Source of the DNA: Komagataeibacter xylinus NBRC 15237
GTDB taxonomy: Bacteria; Pseudomonadota; Alphaproteobacteria; Acetobacterales; Acetobacteraceae
Assembly (NCBI RefSeq): GCF_001571345.1
Contig: NZ_BCTP01000021.1
Location: 1-54,565, forward strand
Length of the DNA stretch: 54,565 bases
Direction of reading: 5' to 3'
Part shown: piece after piece, positions 44,202-53,100 of the stretch
Position numbering within the stretch: the first letter of the stretch is position 1
Layout: each line of letters opens with the position of its first letter
The notes under the pieces: model-generated
What the model was told of the DNA's origin: nothing
Seen by the model: only the letters and a program-made list of their open reading frames with translations
The model's database searches: none
Translations under genes and position numbers: made by a program

Positions 44202-47200
44202 TTACTGACCGTCAAATGCGTAATGCGCCATCCACATGCCACTGGTTTCAGACCAGTTGCCTGCCCGGCTGTAGCCGCCTTCCATGCCCACCCGCAACCG
44301 ATGGGTAAACTGATAGACAATGCGCCCGCGTACGTTGCCCGCAAGACCGCTTGCCCCGCTGCCTGAATATTCATCAGGCGGGTTCGAGGCCGCAAGCTGC
44401 TGCAGGCTTGCACTTGTGGGGTAATAGGGCGCTCCATTGCTGTGATAATGCTGGAACCCTGCCTCACCGCGCAGGAACCACGTCCATCGCCTGTTATGCC
44501 CCGACCATTCAACCGGCACCATCGCGCCGTAATACTGCTGTGGCGAGAAGTAACCGCCCTGCCCCCATGTAAAGAAGTAACTGTCACGCTTGTAACCAAA
44601 ATACATGAGGTCCAGCCCCACGCGCAACCACTGCCGGTTGTGGGTCTGCCATACCGTGGCGGTGCCGCCAGCACCTGCTTCCACCTCGGTATTGCTCTGC
44701 ACATGCGTGCCATCCAGATAGGCAAAGCCGCCACCGGCATAGATGTTCCACCCTGGCGCGGACCATTCCAGCGCCCCATGGCCAAACATGCGTGTCACCC
44801 CGCCCCACACCCGGTTCGTGCCAGGATCGTGCATGCCCGCGTAGGACAGCTCGCTATCCGTGACCATGCGGCGGCCCCCGCTTATGCGCAGGCCAAGGTT
44901 ACGGGTCAGGCGCGGCGCGAATTCCACACCCCCCACCACGTTGGTAATGGGGAAGCCCAGCGGCGAAGACCCCACATCGGCCGAGAACCAGTGATTGACG
45001 TAGTTCAGGCTCAGCCCCACGCCCTGCGTATAGTAATGATGATACGCCCCCGGCAGGGCGCCATTGATGGAATAGGTGCCGAACTGGTGGGCTGAGTAAG
45101 AATTGTTCAGCGCATCGCCGGTAAACAGCAGCGTGGGCGTGATCGAGAAGGACAGCCGGTGCTCCCATGATTCAAACGGCAGCGTGCCGGTGATGGGAAT
45201 GGCGAATTCCGTCAGTTGCCCCAGCCCTGCAACGCCGGTGCGGCTACGCACGAAGCTGTTGGCGTCGAGTTGTGGCGAGATGGAATCACGCAGGTAGACG
45301 ATCTGCCGGTCCATCGCCTCGGCGCCGTCATCCTCGGGGATGTAATGATAGGTTGCAGGCAGTGTCGCGCCCTGCAGGTCGATGTAATTGCTGTCAATGA
45401 ACGGCCAGCGATAATCCGGCAGGAAGCTTTCATGGCCTGCATACGTGCTTTCGCCATCAAGCGTGCGCTGGGCGCGGCGGGCGTGTTCCACATCGGCTAG
45501 CTGCGCGCGCGTATTGCCCGCCACGCGATCGACATCGGAGCGCACTTCCCAGCTCATAGGGCCATCGGGGTCTTCATGCGCCAGCCGCTCGGCATAGCCG
45601 CGTGCGAGCGCTACCTGGTTCGTACCGCCCGCATCACGCGCGGCGGCGGCAAGGCCGTAGATATTGTGCGGCTTGAGGCGAAGCGCAATCTGGTCTTCCT
45701 CCAGCGCGCGGGCGGGCATGTTGCGTGTCTGGTATATCCGGCCCATGGCCAGATGGGCCTCGGCTGATTCCGGGTGGGCGCGCAGCACGGGAGCCAGTAC
45801 CTGATAGGCCTTCGTGGTCTGGCCATAACGGTCAAATTCATCGGCGGTCATGATGGCGAGGCCGATGGCAATGTCGTTTCTTATGTGTAATTGTTCCGGT
45901 GTGACCGATCCGGGGTAGTCACGTGCCATCGCATCAAAGGTGCTGAGGCAGCGCGTGGTGTCGAACGTGGCATGCAGGCGCAGGTACAGCCCGGCATAGG
46001 CCAGCATCTGCGCAGCCTTTGGTGGCTGGGTCAGGCGCTCTTCGCCGGCCAGCACCTGCTGGGCCTCCCGCGTGGCATGGCGGTCCAGCAGGGCGCCAGC
46101 AATCTGCACGCCCCGGTCACCCGTGGGGTCGGGCTGGTCGGCCAGCGCCACGAGGGCGGCATTATCCGCGCGCGGCGCGCGGTTGAGCGCCTGTATGCGG
46201 CGGGCAAGCTCGATCTGGCTGGCAATGCTGGCCATGCCAGCGCTCTGCCCGCCTGCAGGCAGACGCGCCATCAGGCGCTCGGCGGTGGCGAGGTCATGCT
46301 GGCCCATGGCGTAGATGATCCCGGCCTGCAGGTCATCGGGCGTGACGGATCTGGCATTTGTCAGGTCATCCATCAGGCTCTGCGCCTGAAAATGGCCGCC
46401 TGCATCATCAAGCGCATGGGCTAGCTTGAGGCGGATCCACGGGTCCGTGGGCTCAAGGGCCGCGGCCTCGCGCAGCAGGGCTACGCGTTCATCGGGGTCA
46501 CGCGTGCTGTCGGCGCGGGCGGAAAGATCGGCGGCCTGCAGGTAGGTTGCCAGCGCCGGGCGCAGGGGTTTGAGGCGGGCAATGATATCCTGTGCTTCCG
46601 CCCCGCGCCCGGTCTGGATCAGGATGCCGCCCAGATTGAACAGCGCATCGGCATTGCCTGGCGCCTGGGCCAGAATTTCACGATAGATGCGCTCGGCCTC
46701 CACATCATGCCCCTGCTTACGCTCGAGCATGCCTTCCAGTGACAGGAAAGTCAGCCTGCTGCCAGGGCGGCGGCCCAGCGCCGCGAGGTCCGTGCGCGCC
46801 GTATCATAGTGGCCATCATTGATGGCCTGTAATATCCGCACCACCAGCGGGTCCACGCCCCCGGGGCCAGATTGCAGTGCCTTGATGGCCGCCCGCCAGT
46901 GGGGGGCCGAGTCCGGGTCAGCCTGTATCGCCTGTAGGAAATACTGCATGGCCTGCGCGGGCTGCTGCCGGGCCTGCGCCACCAGCCCCAGCCCGCCCAG
47001 CGCATCGGCATCATGGGCATTGAGCGCAAGGGCGTGGTGAAAGCGTTGCGATGCGCCTTCCAGGTTATGGCGGGCCAGCAGCGCGTAGCCCTCCTGGTGG
47101 GCGGTGGCGGCATCGATGGCGTTCTGTGTTTCCTGTGCCTTGTGCAGCAGTTCGCTCACTTCCGCATCATCGGGGTGCAGACCGAGCCATTCATTATAGA

Positions 47201-48155
47201 GCGGAATGGTGGGGCCTGTGATCGGCTCCCACAACAGCGCCTCGCGCCATGCTGCAACCGCCCCTTGCCGGATTGGTGCCGGAGCGTTGGAGCGGGCGAG
47301 TTCGCGCAGGCCGTCCATCCCTTCGGGGCGCGACGTGACACGGTAGGTCAGGATCCGGTCCAGCAGCAGCCGGGCATCGAGATCGCGCAGGTTGCGCTGC
47401 ACCCAGGCGGTCAGCTTGGTCTGGGCTTCCTGGCGGCCCAGAATGGTTGCCCCCAGCACGCGGTAATATTCCAGTGCCAGATCGGGTGGCGGGTCGCCGT
47501 TCTTGAAAAGCGCCTTGTACTTGAACATGGCAGGCATCATCTTGCCTGCCGCTGCAAGGGCGCGGGCCTCGGCCAAGCCCTTGGGGTCTACGGGGCCAGC
47601 CTGTATCTGCGCCTTGAGGTCGGCAACCAGCCCCGGCGCCGCGCCGTTGCGCTCCAGCCGGGCCAGCGTGGCCGAAGCCTGGGCCGGGTTGCCCTGCGCC
47701 ATGAGCAGGCGCCCCTGCAGGTAAAGCGCTTCAGGGTTATTGGGCTCGAGCGAAATCGAGCGTTCTATCGTTTCATGCGCTTTATTCAGGTTATGCTGGC
47801 CCAGCCAGTAATAACCCTGGTTGAGCAGCAGTTCCAGCACGGCTGCCGCATGCGCCATGTGCGCGCGTTCCGCATCCTGGTCCTGCGTGGGCGTGACCGT
47901 GATGGCTGTGCCGCCGGTTGTGATTGGAGTGTTTGGCGTGGCCTGGGCGGGGTCCGCCGCCCGCGCCATCTCGCCCGACAGGATGACTCCTGCCATCATG
48001 CCGCAAAGGAGTTTCAGCGTGCTCCATGCCGGGCGCATGGGCTGGGGCACCATGACCCAGGCTGCGGGCGCACGACGCCATCCGCGCCCCGCAGGCAGCG
48101 TGCTGGCGGCATGGTATCGTCCTTTTATGTCGTGTCTAATGAACACGGGACACAT
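44202..48155 (-). CDS. bcsC: Cellulose synthase outer-membrane subunit BcsC (type II operon)
   Basis: 1317 residues. A hydrophobic export region is at MRPAWSTLKLLCGMMAGVILSG; the true start may be 48053 or 48038, since the first ~35 residues look untranslated and overlap the bcsY end by 20 bases. A long TPR solenoid follows (NQGYYWLGQHNLNKAHETIERSISLEPNNPEALYLQGRLL and many similar repeats, roughly 70-900). A C-terminal beta-barrel (about 960-1317) ends in MWMAHYAFDGQ. BcsC carries the glucan across periplasm and outer membrane. Length and TPR-barrel order are as in BcsC of Komagataeibacter. Confidence 0.93.
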   Translation of the reverse strand: MCPVFIRHDIKGRYHAASTLPAGRGWRRAPAAWVMVPQPMRPAWSTLKLLCGMMAGVILSGEMARAADPAQATPNTPITTGGTAITVTPTQDQDAERAHMAHAAAVLELLLNQGYYWLGQHNLNKAHETIERSISLEPNNPEALYLQGRLLMAQGNPAQASATLARLERNGAAPGLVADLKAQIQAGPVDPKGLAEARALAAAGKMMPAMFKYKALFKNGDPPPDLALEYYRVLGATILGRQEAQTKLTAWVQRNLRDLDARLLLDRILTYRVTSRPEGMDGLRELARSNAPAPIRQGAVAAWREALLWEPITGPTIPLYNEWLGLHPDDAEVSELLHKAQETQNAIDAATAHQEGYALLARHNLEGASQRFHHALALNAHDADALGGLGLVAQARQQPAQAMQYFLQAIQADPDSAPHWRAAIKALQSGPGGVDPLVVRILQAINDGHYDTARTDLAALGRRPGSRLTFLSLEGMLERKQGHDVEAERIYREILAQAPGNADALFNLGGILIQTGRGAEAQDIIARLKPLRPALATYLQAADLSARADSTRDPDERVALLREAAALEPTDPWIRLKLAHALDDAGGHFQAQSLMDDLTNARSVTPDDLQAGIIYAMGQHDLATAERLMARLPAGGQSAGMASIASQIELARRIQALNRAPRADNAALVALADQPDPTGDRGVQIAGALLDRHATREAQQVLAGEERLTQPPKAAQMLAYAGLYLRLHATFDTTRCLSTFDAMARDYPGSVTPEQLHIRNDIAIGLAIMTADEFDRYGQTTKAYQVLAPVLRAHPESAEAHLAMGRIYQTRNMPARALEEDQIALRLKPHNIYGLAAAARDAGGTNQVALARGYAERLAHEDPDGPMSWEVRSDVDRVAGNTRAQLADVEHARRAQRTLDGESTYAGHESFLPDYRWPFIDSNYIDLQGATLPATYHYIPEDDGAEAMDRQIVYLRDSISPQLDANSFVRSRTGVAGLGQLTEFAIPITGTLPFESWEHRLSFSITPTLLFTGDALNNSYSAHQFGTYSINGALPGAYHHYYTQGVGLSLNYVNHWFSADVGSSPLGFPITNVVGGVEFAPRLTRNLGLRISGGRRMVTDSELSYAGMHDPGTNRVWGGVTRMFGHGALEWSAPGWNIYAGGGFAYLDGTHVQSNTEVEAGAGGTATVWQTHNRQWLRVGLDLMYFGYKRDSYFFTWGQGGYFSPQQYYGAMVPVEWSGHNRRWTWFLRGEAGFQHYHSNGAPYYPTSASLQQLAASNPPDEYSGSGASGLAGNVRGRIVYQFTHRLRVGMEGGYSRAGNWSETSGMWMAHYAFDGQ

Positions 48156-49296
48156 AAGAGATATAGAACAGGATCGCCGCCAGCGTCACGCACGCGCCGA
48201 CAAGCAGGGCGGCGCCACGGTTGCGCGCGGAAACCGCAACCCGGTCCTCATAATCAAGCCCGGTCCGCTCCACGAACACGTAGCTCAGCACGCTGATGAC
48301 AAGGACGATGCCCAGCACGGCCGCCATCATCCACCCATGCACCTGGAAGAAGAAGAGGTAATTCGCCACCACGATGCCCGGCCAGTGCCACAGATAGACC
48401 GAATACGAAATGACCCCGAGCGGTGAAATGGGCACAAGGCACAACCTGCCCACCTGCGTTTCGGGCAGCATGATGATGGTGGCCACGGCAACGCAGGGGA
48501 AAATGGTCATGTAGGACGGGCAGGCAAACTGAAGGGTATAGAACAGCCCTGCCCCCACAATCACCGCCAGCGCCACGGCATAGACAATATTTGCAACAAC
48601 CGGGGAAAGGCGTGGCCGGGGCAATATCCAGATCATGGTGCCAAGTGAAAACTGCCACAGCCGATCGAATATGTTGTAATAAGCCTGCGTATCGCCCTTG
48701 ACGTAGCTCCATGCGCAAAATGCCATCGAGGCGGTGAAAATGCCCGAGAGCACCAGCTTGCGGTGCCTTGTCAGCGGCAGCAGCAGCGCCATCAGGAAGA
48801 TGATGGTATAGAACTGCATTTCCAGCGAGAGCGACCATGTGTGCAGGAACGGGTAGGCAATGCTCTGCCCCTGGAAATACCCGACATGCCCCGAAGCCCA
48901 TATGTTGGACAGGTACACCAGCGCATAGGCCCCGTTGATGGCAATATCGGCCCGGTCGCTTTGCAGGACCCACCACAGCATGCCCGCCGAGACCAGGGCA
49001 ATCATGCAGACCAGCGCGGGCAGCAGGCGGTAGAGCCTGCGGCAGACAAACCGCAGGGGCTGGAACGGATGCTGCATGAGCGCCGAGCGCCCCATGAAAT
49101 AGCCCGAGATCACCACAAAAATATCGACGCCGATAAAGCCGCCCTGCAGCCAGCCTGCATGGAACAGGACCACAAGGGCAATGGCAAGGCCACGCAGCCC
49201 ATCGATATCGCGTCGACGGTTGAGGGGAAAAAAGTCTTTCTCAAGTATTTCACGCCACCTGCTCGGCGTAGCGGCAGGTTCATTCAGGTGCAGCAT
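48136..49296 (-). CDS. bcsY: BcsY, membrane acyltransferase of the type II cellulose operon
   Basis: About 386 residues from MLHLNEPAA; an alternative start lies at 49344. The acyltransferase-3 family begins RRRDIDGLRGLAIALVVLFHAGWLQGGFIGVDIFVVISGYFMGR, with the conserved Arg/Asp/Gly-Leu-Arg and the His. About ten membrane spans follow. Members O-acylate sugars (OafA, NodX), so acetylation of cellulose is the usual proposal for BcsY. It overlaps bcsC and lies directly after bcsX, consistent with one transcript. Substrate is inferred from location and literature. Confidence 0.9.
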   Translation of the reverse strand: MLHLNEPAATPSRWREILEKDFFPLNRRRDIDGLRGLAIALVVLFHAGWLQGGFIGVDIFVVISGYFMGRSALMQHPFQPLRFVCRRLYRLLPALVCMIALVSAGMLWWVLQSDRADIAINGAYALVYLSNIWASGHVGYFQGQSIAYPFLHTWSLSLEMQFYTIIFLMALLLPLTRHRKLVLSGIFTASMAFCAWSYVKGDTQAYYNIFDRLWQFSLGTMIWILPRPRLSPVVANIVYAVALAVIVGAGLFYTLQFACPSYMTIFPCVAVATIIMLPETQVGRLCLVPISPLGVISYSVYLWHWPGIVVANYLFFFQVHGWMMAAVLGIVLVISVLSYVFVERTGLDYEDRVAVSARNRGAALLVGACVTLAAILFYISYVSRVH

Positions 49297-49382
49297 CAAC
49301 AGATTTCCACGTCTTGTGCCCGTCATGGGCAGATACGGAAGCACGCCGTGCGGTGTCGCTCATGCTTCCGTAAGGGGCGACC

Positions 49383-50054
49383 TTACTGGCCGGTGGCAGG
49401 CGGGGCGTCTTTTAACTTTTCAAGTTCAGGCAGCGTCGCCTGCACAATCGCGTTGCCCCATACCTTGTAGCTTTCAGGTGTTGCATGAATGCCATCAATG
49501 GTGTTCACGCTGCCCTGCTTGAGCAGTGCCGTGCCATCGACATAGGTGCAGGGTGCGACTTCACCCTTGAGGAAGGTGGCCATTTCGGTCGCACGCTGGT
49601 CGGTCTTGCCATAGCGCGGGCTGAACTGGCCCCAGGTCGGCCCGACCCAGATGCACGCGGTCTTGCCAATGGCATAGGTCAGGGTCTTGACCTGCTCGTC
49701 CACCCAGTCTTTCGAGACCGAGGCCTGGCCATAGGCTGCCATAGTATCGCCAAGAATCACCATTACCACGTTGGGATGCCACTTGGCCACGAGGTCGCTG
49801 ATGGGCGGGGGCGATGCGGGCTTCATGTTGGGCGCGCCAATCGGGGCATCGCCAATGCGCTCGGCGGCGCCGCAGCCATTGTTGGGGTTGGGCACGACCC
49901 AGTCAGCCGCGGTGGAGGAACACACACCGTAGGTGACCACTTTCGCGCCCTGGCGGCTGAATTCATCCGGCAGCACGGACAGGAGGGAGTCCTTGAACGT
50001 GACGTGGCTATCGCCGATGATCAGCAGCGTGAGGCCAGCAAGAAGAGCACTCAT
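49383..50054 (-). CDS. bcsX: BcsX, SGNH-like hydrolase of the type II cellulose operon
   Basis: 223 residues. A hydrophobic stretch LLAGLTLLII opens the protein and is followed at once by GDSH, the block I nucleophile motif. The last block is TIDGIHAT with the catalytic Asp-x-x-His. VVMVILGDTMAAY and the Trp/Cys-rich middle fit a GDSL/SGNH fold. GGAGA lies nine bases before the ATG. It could cleave acyl groups from the polymer or serve as the transferase partner of BcsY, as SGNH domains do in OafB-type enzymes. The gap to bcsAB is 112 bases. Confidence 0.88.
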   Translation of the reverse strand: MSALLAGLTLLIIGDSHVTFKDSLLSVLPDEFSRQGAKVVTYGVCSSTAADWVVPNPNNGCGAAERIGDAPIGAPNMKPASPPPISDLVAKWHPNVVMVILGDTMAAYGQASVSKDWVDEQVKTLTYAIGKTACIWVGPTWGQFSPRYGKTDQRATEMATFLKGEVAPCTYVDGTALLKQGSVNTIDGIHATPESYKVWGNAIVQATLPELEKLKDAPPATGQ

Positions 50055-50166
50055 GAATTACTTCTCCGTATAAGAATTTATTTATGGACCGGGGCGATGC
50101 GACAGACATTGCCGCCCATGCAGGCCGCACCATGTGGGGCACGGTCAGCATGCAGGGACGTTTACC

Positions 50167-53100
50167 TTATGCCTCACCGGTCCTGTCATCATCCAGCACG
50201 CGCCTGCGAGACTTGGCGCGCAGCCAACTCCACGCCCCGAAAGCGGTCAGTCCCGCCCCTGATAGACCGGTCAGATAAAGAATGAAAGGATGATAACTCA
50301 GATACCGGTCGAGTTGCAGCCACAGGGGTAATGAGCCCACTTTGTAGGTCGGCGCGGTGCGGTAACTGGTAAACTGTTCGGCGTTCTTGAGCACCAGATC
50401 CCCCTGGATGGAGGATAGATCCCTGGTGTTGCGCAGGCTGAGCACCAGGTCATGGATGCGCTGCGGCGTATCGCCCACAAAGGCGATGACCGAGCGCTGG
50501 CTGTCATAGGGTGACTGTGCGCCGATCATCACGCCTGCCTCGGCAATCGGCGCATTGAGGTGAGCACTCACGCCGTTGAGCAGGCCGGCATGATCGTGGT
50601 CCTGAAACAGGTACCAGATCCCTTCCAGCCCCATGTGCTGGCCAACCCGCACGTGCCCGTCCTTGATCACGTAAGGCGAGCGTGACAGCAGGTCGGAGGC
50701 TGAATTCAGCCGGTCGGCGGTGGAAAGCAGGATGATATCACCCTGCGGGGTGGTATTTTTCATCTGGTCCGCCGTCATGACATGCACGCCTGCGGCGGGG
50801 TACCACGTTGTCGCGCCAAAGAAGCCCATGAGGTCAAGGAACGAGCCAGCGGTGCCCGCATCGGGGCTTTGCGGCAGGATGATCGTCGTCTCGGACAGAT
50901 CGGCCATGCGGGAGAACGGAAAGGCGGCCTCGGCGAAATAGGACAGGTTGGGCAGTTCGGCGTAATGGTAGCCCCGGCGGAAATCGAGGGTGGAATCTGA
51001 ATCCACGCTCATGCGGATATCACCCGGCGTGCGGCGGCATGCGCCCCGGTCGATGGGGCGGGCGTCAAAATTGAACTGCAACTGGTTCTGGCCAAACAGC
51101 AGCCACGGTGGCAGGGCGGTCATGTGACCCGTGGCCCCTGCATGCTGGTTGACCAGCCTTTCCGACCATTTCTGCCACACGCCGGGCGGCGAGAGCGAAT
51201 AGCTTTGCAGGTAATTGTTGTTCAGGCTGACATCGACGCGTGATGTCTCGAGGTCCACCACCGGGCCTCCGGGCGCGCGCACCCACATGTTCATGAGGTA
51301 AGGCCGCCCCCGCCAGGTATAAAGGTCAGGCGGCAGGTGGAAGGGCAGCGTCATGCCCGCAGGCGTATAGCCCCCGCCCTGCAGGTCGGCAGCACCGACG
51401 AGTTCACCAAAACGCACAGGGCGGTCGGTTGGCACGAAGGCAGGCGCATCATAAGCCTGGCGGGGGTCGAGGGTCACGTCCTCCACCACTTTCGATGCAA
51501 CGCCGCCAAGCGTATCGTGTGAGAAAGCCAGATTCCGCGCAGCCGCCTCGACTTCCTGCGCGGTGCGCCCGGTCACGATCAGCACAATGCCCCACGGGTC
51601 ATTGGGGTTGGCGACCTCGGCAAGGGTCGGGCCGGTGGGCAGCGTGCCATTGGCATCAAGGGGAATGTTCCGGCCCACTTCAACCGCGTTACCCGATGCG
51701 GGCACGGTTGTGGAAACTGGAAAGGACAGCGCGCGGAAATCGGCGATCTTGCCAAACCATGAGGCGATCACGCCCGCGGCCTTCAGGTCATCCCGGTTTT
51801 CGGGAGATGGCATGACGAACGGAACCCGGAGTGCCGCGCGCAGGTTGGGGTCGAAAAAGGGCGCGGGCAGGCGCGAGAGCTTGCGTTCGGGCGCGATCCG
51901 CACCGTGGTCAGGGTAATGCGCGAGCTGTCGGAAATGCGCGCCCACAGGATCTCGTTGAAGAGATCATTGCAATCACGCCTGTATTCACCGGCAAAACGG
52001 AAATTGAGCTTGTTATCGCCGGTAAAATACAGCGGATCGACATCGAACGTGATGGGGCCGAACTCGGGGTGGTCGGGGTTGACCTTGATCGTGCCGATAT
52101 ACTGCTCGTTCAGCGTGACCGTGACAGCGCTCGCCTCTGGCAGAAGCGAGGGCGAGAGCGCGCCAGAAAGGGTAAGTTGCGCGTGCGTGACCACCCGGTT
52201 GGCGGGCACGACCACATCAAGCCCCTGTAGCGGAGAGTAGCCGCGCAATGTCAGCGGGCCGGTCGTGGCGCCAAGGTCGCGGAATGACAGGGTGCGCGTC
52301 ACCTCCGTATCGCTGATCCGGGCTGCGGCCAGCGGGTCGACCGCAGGAGCGGCATCGGGCACGATGCCCGTATTGCTGTCACCAAACGGGGTCTGGGTGC
52401 TGATTCCGGTCTGGTCCACCGTGGTGGTGGCGGGCACGGGCGCAAGCCCCTGGGCCAGTGCCGCGGGGGCCAGGGCCGTAAAGGCCAGGAGGAAAGTGGC
52501 GGATAGGGCAGCCCCACTGCGGGCGCCGCGTTGGGCAGGTTTCAGCACGAGGCTCTGTTTCTCCAGTTTTTCTTCCACCATGGGCACGGTGATGTCCTCT
52601 GCCTGCGCAATGGGGCGGGGTTTTTCAGGCTTGCGCCATTTAAAGAGGTCGCCAATGCTTCTGAACACCATGACGATGCTGCGGAGCGGGCGGTCGGGGG
52701 GGAAATCGGCCCAGTTGGCCCAGGCATCGCTGCGCCCGAACACCATATCGACTATCTGGCGTTCATCGTTCAGGTCCTGGCGCGCCCATTGCAGGCGCAG
52801 ATTGCCCGGTTGCATGGCCATGATTTCGGCCGGCACATGGGTGTGAATGCCGTCACGCTCGTTGTCGTAGCTGACCATGACGGTCTGTGGCGCTTCGACA
52901 TTGTGCGGCCAGTCCAGGTCAACTGACAGGCCGCCGAGCGAGATGTCATGCGTATGGGCATGAAACGCCCTGCCCTGCTCATCGGTAATGGTTACGGGCA
53001 GGCGCACGGTAATGCGCGGCGCGGCGCGGGTCTGGCGCGTTTCGCGCCCCACGGCGATGGCAGCCAGCACGATAATGAGGCTGATGATCACCCACAGGGT

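Noticed and set aside
47013-48296. 427-codon plus-strand frame opposite bcsC
   Set aside because: Shadow of the Ala/Leu-rich TPR repeats; no start signal or domain.
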